Assembly (NCBI GenBank): GCA_947499095.1
Contig: CANMMR010000011.1
Coordinates: forward strand, 1-63,712
Direction of reading: 5' to 3'
Length of the DNA stretch: 63,712 nucleotides
Origin: an uncultured Erythrobacter sp.
GTDB lineage: Bacteria; Pseudomonadota; Alphaproteobacteria; Sphingomonadales; Sphingomonadaceae
Position numbers and translations under genes: made by a program. Below, piece by piece: positions 48,539 to 56,426 of the stretch; position 1 is the stretch's first letter, and each line of letters begins with the position of its first letter. The notes beneath the pieces are model-generated. The model did no database searches. It was not told where the DNA came from and was given only the letters and a program-made list of their open reading frames with translations.

Positions 48539-49213
48539 TTAGCGGACCCGAGGGCCGCCAAAGGGCAGGGGCGGAGGCGGACGGCGCGCACCGCGCGGAA
48601 GCTGGGCCTGATACGCCCGCCCGCAATGCTCGACGCAATAGGGGAAGCCGGGGTTCACGGCTTCTCCGCAGAAATGGAAATCGGGCTCGCCCGGATGGCC
48701 CATCGGCCAGCGGCACACCTTGTCCGACAAATCGAGCAGGCTGGTCTTATCGGCGATGGAGGGATCGGGCTTGGCCGGAACCAGTCGGCGCGGCGGAGCA
48801 GGGGGGATCGGCGGTTGCTGGTCGCCCGGCCCCTGGCGCAGGAAGCCGCCGGGTCCGACGGAGACGATCTTCGGCAGGTCGGGCCGCTTATCGGGCAGCG
48901 GTTGCGAGGGGACCGCTGCGCTTGGCGCAGGTGCGGGGGCAGCGGCAGGCTTGGCCGGTGCCGCGGCCTTCGGGGCGGGCGGCTTGGGCGCGGCCTTCGG
49001 AGCCGGCTTGGGCGGGGCCTTGGCCTTGGGCGCAGCCTTCTTCTTCTCGTTGGCTTTCACCGGCGAGGGGCGGGATTTCAGGCCGAGGCGATGGGCCTTG
49101 CCGATGACCGCATTGCGACTGACGCCGCCGAGTTCCTCCGCGATCTGGCTGGCGGTCGATCCACCTTCCCACATTTTCTTGAGTGTTGCGATCCGTTCGT
49201 CGGTCCAGCTCAT
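48539..49213 (-). CDS. gcrA: GcrA-family cell cycle regulator
   Basis: A 224-residue GcrA. The N-terminal DNA-binding helix-turn-helix is SWTDERIATLKKMWEGGSTASQIAEELGG, continuing RNAVIGKAHRLGLKSRP. An Ala/Pro/Lys-rich linker follows, then the C-terminal sigma-70-binding part (CRWPMGHPGEPDFHFCGEAV with paired Cys). In Alphaproteobacteria GcrA works with CcrM methylation (GANTC) to time cell-cycle transcription. The linker is longer than in Caulobacter. A terminator follows at 48493-48526. Confidence 0.95.
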   Translation of the reverse strand: MSWTDERIATLKKMWEGGSTASQIAEELGGVSRNAVIGKAHRLGLKSRPSPVKANEKKKAAPKAKAPPKPAPKAAPKPPAPKAAAPAKPAAAPAPAPSAAVPSQPLPDKRPDLPKIVSVGPGGFLRQGPGDQQPPIPPAPPRRLVPAKPDPSIADKTSLLDLSDKVCRWPMGHPGEPDFHFCGEAVNPGFPYCVEHCGRAYQAQLPRGARRPPPPLPFGGPRVR

Positions 49214-49284
49214 TCGTGAATCCTGTATTGTCCTGGCCGTCCGGAGCTTGCCAAGACGGGGTACGTGGCCCTAGGCGCGCAGCC

Positions 49285-50184
49285 ATGGCCGATCAAGTCA
49301 ATCCTGCCCCCGCCGGCACCGAGCAACCCGACGCAAATTTCGTCGAGGATGGCGCCGCTGCGAAAGGCCGGTTCGCCGAGCGCGGCAAGCCGGTGATCAC
49401 CGGCATCAACCGCGTAGGGTTATGGAGCCTCTATATTAAGGAGGTGCGGCGGTTTCTCAAGGTGCAGACCCAGACAATCTGGGCTCCCGCGATTACGACG
49501 CTGCTGTTTCTCGTCATTTTCTCGGTCGCCCTGGGGCGTGGCGGTCGTGAGGTACTGGGCGTCAATTTCCCGACCTTCGTCGCACCAGGCCTGATCGCCA
49601 TGGCGATGATGCAGAATTCCTTCGCCAATTCGAGCTTCTCGCTGCTGTCGGGCAAGATCCAGGGCACCATCATCGACTTGCTGATGCCGCCGCTGTCCGA
49701 AGGTGAGCTGATGATCGGTATCGTCGGCGCGGCGGTCACGCGCGCGATCGCCGTGGGCTTAGTCGTGGCTGCGGCCATGGCGCTCTATCCCGGCGTCAGC
49801 CTCGCCATGGCGCACCCTTGGGCCGTGGTCTGGTTCGGGCTGATGGGCGCCGCGATGCTCGCGATCCTCGGCCTTATCGCGTCGATCTGGGCAGAGAAGT
49901 TCGACCACAATGCGGCGGTCACGAATTTCGTCATCACGCCGCTCGCGATGCTATCGGGCACATTCTACATCATCGATCGGCTTGCGCCTGCATTCCAGGC
50001 GGTCAGCCGCGCCAACCCGTTCTTCTATGTGATCTCGGGCTTTCGTTACGGATTTCTCGGCCAGAGCGATATCGGCGACGCAGCGCACGTGGCTTGGGCG
50101 GCCTCGGGCCTCCTGGCGTTGAATGCCGTACTGGCGGTCATCGCCTACAAGCTGCTCAAGTCCGGCTGGAAAATCAAAAGCTGA
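49285..50184 (+). CDS. ABC-2 type transporter permease
   Basis: A 299-residue membrane protein with six helices after a cytoplasmic lead of about 60 residues. LYIKEVRRFLKVQTQTIWAPAITTLLFLVIFS and FVAPGLIAMAMMQNSFANSSFSLLSGKIQGTIIDLLMPPLSEGE are the ABC-2 membrane signature. The matching ATPase is not beside it, so it must be encoded elsewhere. Possible cargo is a polysaccharide, lipid or drug. The ATG at 49285 was chosen over a longer frame that overlaps the gcrA promoter. Confidence 0.88.
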   Translation: MADQVNPAPAGTEQPDANFVEDGAAAKGRFAERGKPVITGINRVGLWSLYIKEVRRFLKVQTQTIWAPAITTLLFLVIFSVALGRGGREVLGVNFPTFVAPGLIAMAMMQNSFANSSFSLLSGKIQGTIIDLLMPPLSEGELMIGIVGAAVTRAIAVGLVVAAAMALYPGVSLAMAHPWAVVWFGLMGAAMLAILGLIASIWAEKFDHNAAVTNFVITPLAMLSGTFYIIDRLAPAFQAVSRANPFFYVISGFRYGFLGQSDIGDAAHVAWAASGLLALNAVLAVIAYKLLKSGWKIKS

Positions 50185-50209
50185 TCGGGCGCGGCGCGCG
50201 CGGCCGCGA

Positions 50210-50590
50210 TCAGTGCGTCAGGCTGCGCCGCATACGGTAGCGACCGCTTTCGAACTGCTGGAAATAGACGTGCACGTCCGGGTGCTCGACCGGGCCGCTG
50301 ACCGCATCGTTCAACAGGTTCTGCTGGCTGACATAGGCGACGTAGCTGTTCTCGTCGCTCTCCGCGAGCAGATGGTAGAAAGGCTGGTCGCGGTCGGGCC
50401 GGATATCTTCGGGGATCGCCGCATACCATTCTTCCGAATTGGCGAAGACCGGGTCGATATCGAAGATCACTCCGCGAAAATCGAATACCTTGTGCTTGAC
50501 CACATCGCCGATGGCGAAGCGGGTCTTGGCGCGGCGAGGTGCCTCGATGGTGCGACCGGCCTGGGCGGAGAAGAATTGAGCGCGTTCCAT
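50210..50590 (-). CDS. hspQ: HspQ/YccV-family heat shock protein
   Basis: A 126-residue protein with TRFAIGDVVKHKVFDFRGVIFDIDPVFANSEEWY, then QPFYHLLAESDENSYVAYVSQQNL. These match the YccV-like hemimethylated-DNA-binding fold of HspQ, which in enterics is a Lon adaptor and substrate. The N-terminal 20 residues are additional. The ATG at 50590 fits the family, while the longer frame runs over the tRNA. It faces the ABC permease gene. Confidence 0.88.
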   Translation of the reverse strand: MERAQFFSAQAGRTIEAPRRAKTRFAIGDVVKHKVFDFRGVIFDIDPVFANSEEWYAAIPEDIRPDRDQPFYHLLAESDENSYVAYVSQQNLLNDAVSGPVEHPDVHVYFQQFESGRYRMRRSLTH

Positions 50591-50751
50591 AGTTACGCAG
50601 AATATGGTGCGCTGCGGCAAGTAAACAAGGTGGGGAGGCAGCCCATCCCCCGAAATCGCAAGCAAAAGGACTTGGCAAGGCCGAGCGGCTCCGCTAATCG
50701 GCCCGCCTCGCTTCGACCGAGGGCCTGTGCCCGGAAGCGCACCCGACATGC

Positions 50752-50841
50752 GGAGAGGTGGCAGAGTGGTCGAATGCGCTGCACTCGAAATGCAGTATAG
50801 GTGCAAGCCTATCGAGGGTTCGAATCCCTCCCTCTCCGCCA
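50752..50841 (+). tRNA. tRNA-Ser (anticodon CGA)
   Basis: A 90-base gene. The acceptor strands GGAGAGG and CCTCTCC pair perfectly, with discriminator G and an encoded CCA at 50839-50841. The anticodon arm is CTGCA-CTCGAAA-TGCAG, giving anticodon CGA for UCG codons. A long variable arm (about 16 bases) and the T loop GGGTTCGAATCCC are as expected for a serine class II tRNA. Its 3' end is the integration site of the downstream element. Confidence 0.97.
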
Positions 50842-50843
50842 CC
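50824..50843. repeat. Left attachment site (attL) within the tRNA-Ser 3' end
   Basis: The 20 bases ATCCCTCCCTCTCCGCCACC are repeated exactly at 56407-56426 in the same orientation. The flanking bases differ on both sides, so 20 bp is the full identity block. An integrase gene begins 132 bases inward. Confidence 0.92.
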
Positions 50844-50975
50844 GGCTCCATTCCGCCAGTTTCATCCTATTTCATCTTGCTAATTCGATCCCTAAAAACA
50901 GGGGTTTAGAGTTCTAGCGCTTGCATTTGATTTCATCCAATTGCAAACCGTGTGTGGGATCGAATGAGGGAGTGA

Positions 50976-52133
50976 ATGGCCAACCTTACCACTCTGCAAA
51001 TCAGGAACGCCAAGCCGGGGCGCTATGCTGACGGTAAGGGCCTCTACCTGCTAGTCGGTCCTACAGGATCGAAAAGTTGGGTCCTAAGGATTCAGGTGGA
51101 TCGTAGACGAAAAGATTACGGTCTTGGTTCTCTCGACCTCGTTTCGCTGTCAGAAGCCCGCGAGAAGGCTCAGGAATGGCGAAAGATCGCAAAGGCAGGG
51201 CTGAACCCGTCAGCCGAGGCGAAGCGCCAGAAGGCCACTAGAACGACATTCGAGGATGCAGCCCGAGCGTTTTATCAAGAGCGCGAGGGAAGCTGGAAAA
51301 ACGCCAAACATGGCGATCAATGGATCAACACCCTTAAGGCTTATGCATTCCCTGCTCTTGGCAAGCTTAGCGTCGATAGGATTGATGCCGACGATATAGC
51401 GCAAGTTCTCTTACCCATCTGGCAAACCAAAGCAGAAACGGCTCGACGGGTAAGGCAGCGCATTGGAAGCGTGCTGGACTATTCCAAAGCCAAAGGGTGG
51501 CGACAGGTTGAAGCGCCGATGCGTGCGGTCAATACGCTGCTCAAAGGGATAAAGCAGCCAAAAGTGAGAAGCTTTGCCGCAATGCCCTACAGTGATGTTC
51601 CTGCCTTTATGGCCAAGCTGGATGGGGCAAGTGCAACCGTTGGACGGCTGGCGCTGCAATTCCTGATTTTAACCGCTGCGAGGTCAGGTGAGGTTAGGGG
51701 TGCTGTCTGGGGGGAGATCGACGAAAACGATAGGTTGTGGACAATACCAGCCGAACGCATGAAAATGGATCGGGAGCATCAGGTTCCACTTTCCGATACA
51801 GCCCTTTCGATCCTGCGACAGGTCAGGGAACACTCAATCGTAAAATCTGATGGCTTAGTGTTCCCTGGCCTTCGCCGGAAACCATTGTCCGACATGACCC
51901 TAAGCAAGGTTCTAAAGGCCAATGGGGGCAATGGATTGACTGTTCATGGGTTTCGAAGCTCGTTTCGGGATTGGGCAGCCGAGGCCGGGTATTCGAACGA
52001 TTGGGCCGAGGCAGCATTGGCCCACACGGTCGCCAACAGAGTGGAAGCTGCATACCGCCGAACGAAGTTCCTAGAACAGCGAATCAACCTGATGAAGGAT
52101 TGGTCGGATTTCTGTTTGAATGGGCGAAAATAG
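50976..52133 (+). CDS. Tyrosine-type integrase (DUF4102/P4-like)
   Basis: A 385-residue integrase. The N-terminal arm-binding DUF4102 domain has IRNAKPGRYADGKGLYLLVGPTGSKSWVLRI. The core-binding domain comes next, and the catalytic domain has the first Arg in LTAARSGEVRG, HGFRSSFRDW for His-x-x-Arg, and the nucleophile Tyr in RVEAAYRRTKFLEQR. It integrates and excises the element at the tRNA-Ser 3' end. A GAGGGAG ribosome site precedes the ATG. It is placed directly after attL, as usual for this class. Confidence 0.95.
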   Translation: MANLTTLQIRNAKPGRYADGKGLYLLVGPTGSKSWVLRIQVDRRRKDYGLGSLDLVSLSEAREKAQEWRKIAKAGLNPSAEAKRQKATRTTFEDAARAFYQEREGSWKNAKHGDQWINTLKAYAFPALGKLSVDRIDADDIAQVLLPIWQTKAETARRVRQRIGSVLDYSKAKGWRQVEAPMRAVNTLLKGIKQPKVRSFAAMPYSDVPAFMAKLDGASATVGRLALQFLILTAARSGEVRGAVWGEIDENDRLWTIPAERMKMDREHQVPLSDTALSILRQVREHSIVKSDGLVFPGLRRKPLSDMTLSKVLKANGGNGLTVHGFRSSFRDWAAEAGYSNDWAEAALAHTVANRVEAAYRRTKFLEQRINLMKDWSDFCLNGRK

Positions 52134-52319
52134 GACCCTCTGAGCGCGTAGCTCAAATTTTCTTTCCTATGCCGAACGCGAATAAGACGCTGAAAATCTG
52201 GGCATTTTATTAGACATCGAATTAAAAAGCGTCTTTTGAAATGAGATTAAACACTCTTGTTTTCTCCGCGGCGAATCCCGCTATGTGGATTGGCTCCGCA
52301 TCTGAATGGAGCCGAATGA

Positions 52320-52499
52320 ATGTTTATTTCTACTAGTGAATTGACCGAACGCACCGGGCTTAGCAAGCCGACCCTCTGGCGCTATCGCAAGCGCTATCCC
52401 GACTTTCCTAAACCAATCTGCATCGAAGGCAGCAGCGTTCTGCGTTGGGTGAGCGAGGAAGTGGATGCTTGGCTGCTCGCACGTCGAGTAGGTCGCTGA
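52320..52499 (+). CDS. AlpA-family excisionase/regulator
   Basis: A 59-residue MerR-like helix-turn-helix protein: ISTSELTERTGLSKPTLWRY, then FPKPICIEGSSVLRWVSEEVDAWLLARR. This is the AlpA (prophage CP4-57) pattern. AlpA proteins activate excision by raising integrase expression or bending att DNA. A GGAG lies eight bases before the ATG. It is followed six bases later by the Rep-like gene, so the two are likely one transcript. The 186 bases between it and the integrase hold an AT-rich promoter-like stretch. Confidence 0.9.
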   Translation: MFISTSELTERTGLSKPTLWRYRKRYPDFPKPICIEGSSVLRWVSEEVDAWLLARRVGR

Positions 52500-52504
52500 C
52501 ACCC

Positions 52505-53293
52505 ATGTTGCCTGCGCGTCGAAAAAAGGCCTCGTATTCATTGAGGAAAAGGAAAGCGATGAAAGTAGGGCGCGATACGCTAAACCTAGAGTATCTGCGC
52601 TGTGTAAGGGATATCGCACGGGCCGAAATAGGACCGGCGGTCGAACCCTTTACAGTATATAGTTCAGTATATAGTTCATCATACTTTCCTATTCATTTTC
52701 AATTTAAGGAAAATATCAAGAAAGATGGAAAGGTCGAATACCAGTACGATAAATTAAAGATGCCTCATTGGAACGACCTGCTCATTGAAACGAAGGTCTC
52801 TCTCTTTCAACTTATGTGTGAAGAATGGCCTCAGTCTCTCTATGCATTTCATATCAAAATTCATCCTGATCTAGTTCATGACTGGTCAGATGAAAGCGCG
52901 ATCTACAAAATGAACAAAAGAGTGAGGGCAAGGCTTAGCGCTTTAGGCGAGCTTCCCTGTCGACACTTTTTTACCGTTGAAGCTCATAGCAAACAAGGTG
53001 ACGCGGTAGCTCCGCATATCCATGGGATGGCGATGGTTGAGGATAAGTCACAAGCCCTCGCGCTTACAGAAGCAATGAGGCAAGCGGCTGGTCAGAACAG
53101 CGGCGGTAGGGGAACGCTTCATAAGGGTAGCAAGGGCGAATTCTGCTACTTCAAGCCGGGAAAGTCTTTTCCACGCTACATGCTTAAACAAGCCAAGAAG
53201 GGTGCGGATAGGTTCGGGAGAAAGCCATATGTCTTTTCGCGCGCAGCCAATCAAATGACCCGAAGCTTCTATGAATTCGTTACTCGTGGGTGA
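52505..53293 (+). CDS. Putative HUH-endonuclease replication initiator
   Basis: A 262-residue protein. CRHFFTVEAHSK (about 152-163) is a strand like Rep motif I. APHIHGMAMVE (His171, His173) is an HUH metal motif, and PRYMLKQAKKG supplies a Tyr225-x-x-Lys as the nicking residue. This order (I, HUH, YxxK) is that of rolling-circle Rep proteins of small plasmids and phages. I cannot name the family. The basic N terminus and AT-rich codons mark it as foreign. In an integrated satellite it would nick an origin after excision, possibly within the AT-rich gap that follows. Confidence 0.62.
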   Translation: MLPARRKKASYSLRKRKAMKVGRDTLNLEYLRCVRDIARAEIGPAVEPFTVYSSVYSSSYFPIHFQFKENIKKDGKVEYQYDKLKMPHWNDLLIETKVSLFQLMCEEWPQSLYAFHIKIHPDLVHDWSDESAIYKMNKRVRARLSALGELPCRHFFTVEAHSKQGDAVAPHIHGMAMVEDKSQALALTEAMRQAAGQNSGGRGTLHKGSKGEFCYFKPGKSFPRYMLKQAKKGADRFGRKPYVFSRAANQMTRSFYEFVTRG

Positions 53294-53772
53294 TAATACC
53301 GCCTCTAAGCCCCTAGAATGGCTCAGGAATGCGTTTTCATAAGCTTTGGCTACTGGGGTAGCTCAGCAAAAGAAAAGGCACAGAAGGGCCCTTTAAATCA
53401 AGCGTAGAACGATGTTCTTATTTATCGGTATGTATTGCCTAAGACTGTTGACAATAAATCCGATGCCCTAGAGTGTTAAATGATATACTAATGTTGTCCT
53501 TTTTGAGACAAGATGTTCAGATAACCCATCCTCACAAACCTATTTATATTAAACTATGTTTATGTATGTTCTACCTAAGTTTGTCGAAATTACGCTAATT
53601 TAACCTAACATCTTTGCGAATATGGTAGGAGTCATCCGTAACAGTGAGGTTTATGGGGTTGTTGCCTGTTAGAAGCTAGAAAATCATTCGAAACTCACAA
53701 ACCCAACTTCAGCTTCTCCGCAAAGAGAGGCATGGGGGGAATGACCGATTTTGGGTGGAAAGCGGACTTTAG
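53294..53772. other. AT-rich 479-base gap inside the element, no gene seen
   Basis: No reading frame here looks coding. The composition is much more AT-rich than its surroundings, with runs such as CCTATTTATATTAAACTATG, and it follows the Rep-like gene directly. It is therefore a candidate replication origin or regulatory zone. Near its end (53740-53770) lies the first copy of the AATGACCG...GCGGAC palindrome. Confidence 0.5.
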
Positions 53773-54171
53773 CTATCGAGCGAGGGGAAGCAATTTAGCT
53801 AACCATGGCGGTGGGTTTTGGGCTCCTGCAGAATTCCGCAATTCATCGTGCTTTGCGTCACCCGTAAGCCCGGCGAGTGTCATCTTGGAGTAAGCAAGAA
53901 CATAGGCCGACAGCCTATTTGATTTTGCATCGCTTCCCTCAAGTTCATCGACAAGTTGACGAAGTCTCACAGCGCCTTCGCTACCCTTACCGTCCAAAAT
54001 CAGGAGCTTCGCGTGAAAGGCCCTGTCAGAAGGGCGTTCTTTGCCAACTCGATCGCGATACAAGTCATAATTCGACAGCGCACTGCTGTAATCTGAGCGC
54101 TCGCAAGCTTTGATGGACCGCCAGTAGAGCGGAAGGGAGAATAGGCGGCGGATGAGGGAGGGAAACTTCAT
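53773..54171 (-). CDS. Hypothetical protein, TPR-like helical
   Basis: A 132-residue protein starting MKFPSLIRRLFSLPLYWRSI. It is predominantly helical, with ERSDYSSALSNYDLYRDRVG and RAFHAKLLILDGKGSEGAVRLRQLVDELEG resembling one or two degenerate tetratricopeptide hairpins. No known family. It lies on the opposite strand to the rest of the element and has a palindromic repeat at each end. Confidence 0.6.
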   Translation of the reverse strand: MKFPSLIRRLFSLPLYWRSIKACERSDYSSALSNYDLYRDRVGKERPSDRAFHAKLLILDGKGSEGAVRLRQLVDELEGSDAKSNRLSAYVLAYSKMTLAGLTGDAKHDELRNSAGAQNPPPWLAKLLPLAR

Positions 54172-54196
54172 GTTTCCGAAATACAACCCCCACGGA

Positions 54197-54324
54197 GGTT
54201 CGCAATCGGGTCGTTAGCAGAATGTCCGGTTTCAGTTCCAACCGGGGCAAAGCTGTCAGTCCGCTCCTAGACGGTTCGCCGCCGTTGGCGAATGTCTGTT
54301 ATTGGGTGGGTAGCGGACATTCGC
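54197..54324. repeat. Palindromic repeat cluster between the two small minus-strand genes
   Basis: It contains GCGAATGTC at 54288-54296 paired exactly with GACATTCGC at 54316-54324. An upstream segment (TCGCAATCGGGTCGTTAGCA from 54198, then GAATGTCCGGTTT) recurs in diverged form at 54670-54707 on the far side of the next gene. Shorter relatives occur at 53740 and near 18335. Confidence 0.75.
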
Positions 54325-54332
54325 TTTGCGGC

Positions 54333-54635
54333 CTAGTCCGTTCGAAGTTCAGATTCCCGCCACGCGCGTGCGGTCGAATAGAACAGCCAGATCAAACCTG
54401 AAGCAATAAACACTGCCGGCAGGAAAAATGATCCGGGCCGGGGGTAAACGACGCCAAATACGAACGAAGCTGACATTGAAAGAGATAACGCCACTTCAAG
54501 CGGCGTAAATCTCCAAAACCTCGGTCCAACAGAACGATCCATGAGGGATAGTAGGATAAGCGCGTTGCAACAGAAGGTGAATTTCAGAACGAGTGGACCG
54601 AGAAGAGAAAGCAGGATGGCTGAAGCTAGGTGCAT
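54333..54635 (-). CDS. Hypothetical small membrane protein
   Basis: A 100-residue protein with three to four hydrophobic helices (AILLSLLGPLVLKFTFCCNALILLSL; ALSLSMSASFVFGVVY; FFLPAVFIASGLIWLFY) and a short charged C terminus. No family recognised. It shares orientation with the upstream hypothetical gene and has repeats of one family on both sides, like a cassette. Confidence 0.6.
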   Translation of the reverse strand: MHLASAILLSLLGPLVLKFTFCCNALILLSLMDRSVGPRFWRFTPLEVALSLSMSASFVFGVVYPRPGSFFLPAVFIASGLIWLFYSTARAWRESELRTD

Positions 54636-54654
54636 CGAAACATACTATCTATGC

Positions 54655-54745
54655 GACCGCCGTTGGCAACGTCCGCAACCGGGTCGTTAGCGGAAAGTCC
54701 GCTTTTGGTGGGAAACTACCAATTTCGGTCATGGGAAATCTAAGG
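54655..54745. repeat. Palindromic repeat, copy flanking the membrane-protein gene
   Basis: GCCGCCGTTGGC-type start (54657-54668) followed by GTCCGCAACCGGGTCGTTAG and AGTCCGCTTTTGGTGGGAAA resemble the blocks at 54197-54324. The copy ends with CAATTTCGGTC. Confidence 0.65.
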
Positions 54746-54873
54746 CTCGAAACTTGTAAGCTTTGACCCATCCAAAAACAAATACCTCTGATTGGCTCAA
54801 AAGATACTGGACTCTACTCTGAGCCTAGCTCATAAAGTCAGGCGTAACTTGTGAGCGAGTCGGAGTTTGGGCT

Positions 54874-55452
54874 ATGAGCCGCATTGCATATTTCAGAGTC
54901 TCTACCGAAGGCCAGTCAATCGAAAGTCAGCGCAAGGCGCTAGGTGGTGAGTTCGACAAGGAGTTTACTGATGAAGGCGTCTCTGGTTCGATTAGGGCCT
55001 TGGATAGGCCAGGATTCTCAGAGCTTCTTTCCTATGTGCGGGAAGGCGATACCGTCTGCGTAACCGCCATAGACCGCCTAGGCCGTGATGCTTTGGATGT
55101 TCAAAGCGTAGTCCGTAACCTTATCGGTAAAGGCGTTGTCATTGATGTTAAGGGGCTAGGTCCCATCGCTAAGGGCGTCGGTGAGCTGGTAGTTGCTGTT
55201 CTTGCCCAGATTGCTGATATGGAGCGTCAACGGATCAAAGAGCGCTGTGATGCCGGGAGAGAGGCAGCTAAAGCTTCGCTTGCTGCTGTGGGTAAGACCC
55301 ATCGGGGCAAAACAAGTCTCGGTCGCCCGTTTGCCGCTGACGCCTCAAAGGTGGCTGAATGGCGCAATGCCAACGAAGCAAGTATTGCCCAGACTGCGCG
55401 GGAATTTGGGCTGTCTGTTTCAACGATTAAGCGTTATTGCGCACTGAGTTAA
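54874..55452 (+). CDS. Resolvase/invertase-type small serine recombinase
   Basis: A 192-residue enzyme. RIAYFRVSTEGQSIESQRKAL contains the catalytic Ser (residue 10), VTAIDRLGRDALDV the conserved Arg pair, and the C terminus a Hin-like helix-turn-helix (IAQTAREFGLSVSTIKRYC). It could invert, resolve or spread a DNA segment within the element. The ATG follows a GAGTCGGAG stretch. The next gene begins 26 bases later. Confidence 0.9.
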   Translation: MSRIAYFRVSTEGQSIESQRKALGGEFDKEFTDEGVSGSIRALDRPGFSELLSYVREGDTVCVTAIDRLGRDALDVQSVVRNLIGKGVVIDVKGLGPIAKGVGELVVAVLAQIADMERQRIKERCDAGREAAKASLAAVGKTHRGKTSLGRPFAADASKVAEWRNANEASIAQTAREFGLSVSTIKRYCALS

Positions 55453-55478
55453 ATGGCGGCAATTCACGGAGATTGGAT

Positions 55479-56285
55479 TTGCAGCGCGGCACAGATGATG
55501 ATGGGAAAGATCGGGCCTTTCCGACTGCTCCAGAACAGAATGAACTTTGCAGCCCGGAGCTGAGAACATTCCTCAGGACCCATCACCAAATCTACGATTT
55601 TTTTCTTTTCAACATAATGATTGCTACTCGGGTAGACGACCAACGAATGACTGCGGCTAAGGCATTAGCCAAACTCGGGCGACCGAAAGATGTAGAAGCT
55701 CTAAAGCTGGCTGAGGAAGAGCCGGAGCCGGCCTTCAAAAAACTTCAAGAGTTTGGGAGGTTGCAGCAAGAGAATATTTGCATACGCTCAGTGAATAATT
55801 TCATGTCGTATCTATCAGAGATCGTCCAAGCTTCGCTTATGAAGAAGCCTGAAATATTACGATCTTCTGAGTCTGTAAAATTAGAAGATATACTCAGATT
55901 CTCTAATTATAAAGAACTAGTTGCTTTTTTGGTTAACCGGAAAGTTAACGAGTTATCATATAAAAGTCTGTCAGACTTCGAGGATTTTATTAGGGATAGA
56001 ACTGGATTGTCATTGTCTGAATCAGAAGATCACAAAAATAATATCATGTTTGGTATTGAGGTCAGAAACGCATTTACCCACAGCAGGGGGATAGTGACTG
56101 ACACTACTATTAGAAGACTTTCGAAAATAGATCATGGGCGTTCAATCAGTGTTGGCCGTCGATTTGAAGCTGGATTTGATGAATTGGTAAGCATATCGAA
56201 CAGCCTAGTCGCCGTGGCACGTGATCTTGACCAAAGGTTTTGTGAGAAGTTCAAAATACGACGTAAGCGGTATAAGTCTTACTAG
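55479..56285 (+). CDS. HEPN-domain protein (RiboL-PSP-HEPN-like), possible defence RNase
   Basis: A 268-residue protein. The C-terminal half has the pattern of the RiboL-PSP/MAE-type HEPN family: MKKPEILRSSESVKLEDILRF, then LVNRKVNELSYKSLSDFEDF, then EVRNAFTHSRGIV. RNAFTH (196-201) is the Rx4H HEPN active-site motif that in toxins and abortive-infection proteins cuts RNA. The N-terminal third is unrecognised. The TTG at 55479 is preferred because GGAG lies seven bases before it. The gene is AT-rich and lies at the far end of the element, next to attR, where cargo genes usually sit. Confidence 0.68.
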   Translation: MQRGTDDDGKDRAFPTAPEQNELCSPELRTFLRTHHQIYDFFLFNIMIATRVDDQRMTAAKALAKLGRPKDVEALKLAEEEPEPAFKKLQEFGRLQQENICIRSVNNFMSYLSEIVQASLMKKPEILRSSESVKLEDILRFSNYKELVAFLVNRKVNELSYKSLSDFEDFIRDRTGLSLSESEDHKNNIMFGIEVRNAFTHSRGIVTDTTIRRLSKIDHGRSISVGRRFEAGFDELVSISNSLVAVARDLDQRFCEKFKIRRKRYKSY

Positions 56286-56406
56286 GGTCATTTCTCCTAA
56301 GAAAGAAATTCATAGCGCGTAAGGCGTGAGGGAGTGATTGAGGGATTGAAGGCATCATCCACTCAAAAAAACCAAGTTTTTCAATGTTTTAAAGTGGTAT
56401 ATATGC

Positions 56407-56426
56407 ATCCCTCCCTCTCCGCCACC
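56407..56426. repeat. Right attachment site (attR)
   Basis: Exact 20-base copy of the tRNA-Ser 3' end at 50824-50843, same orientation. It is 121 bases after the HEPN gene. To its left the sequence is AT-rich element DNA, to its right GC-rich. Confidence 0.92.

Larger units (their letters stand above)
50824..56426. mobile_element. 5.6 kb integrative element inserted in tRNA-Ser(CGA)
   Basis: It is bounded by the 20 bp direct repeat of the tRNA 3' end. It carries a tyrosine integrase next to the tRNA, an AlpA-type regulator, a putative HUH replication protein, two small opposite-strand genes, a resolvase and a HEPN protein. The DNA is clearly more AT-rich than the host region, most strongly at 52.6-53.7 and 55.7-56.4 kb. 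There are no capsid or conjugation genes, so it resembles a satellite or minimal integrative element that depends on a helper. Confidence 0.88.

Noticed and set aside
53740..54745. CRISPR array or integron attC sites
   Set aside because: The repeats are too few, uneven in spacing and palindromic; no cas genes or integron integrase are present, and the attC core was not found.
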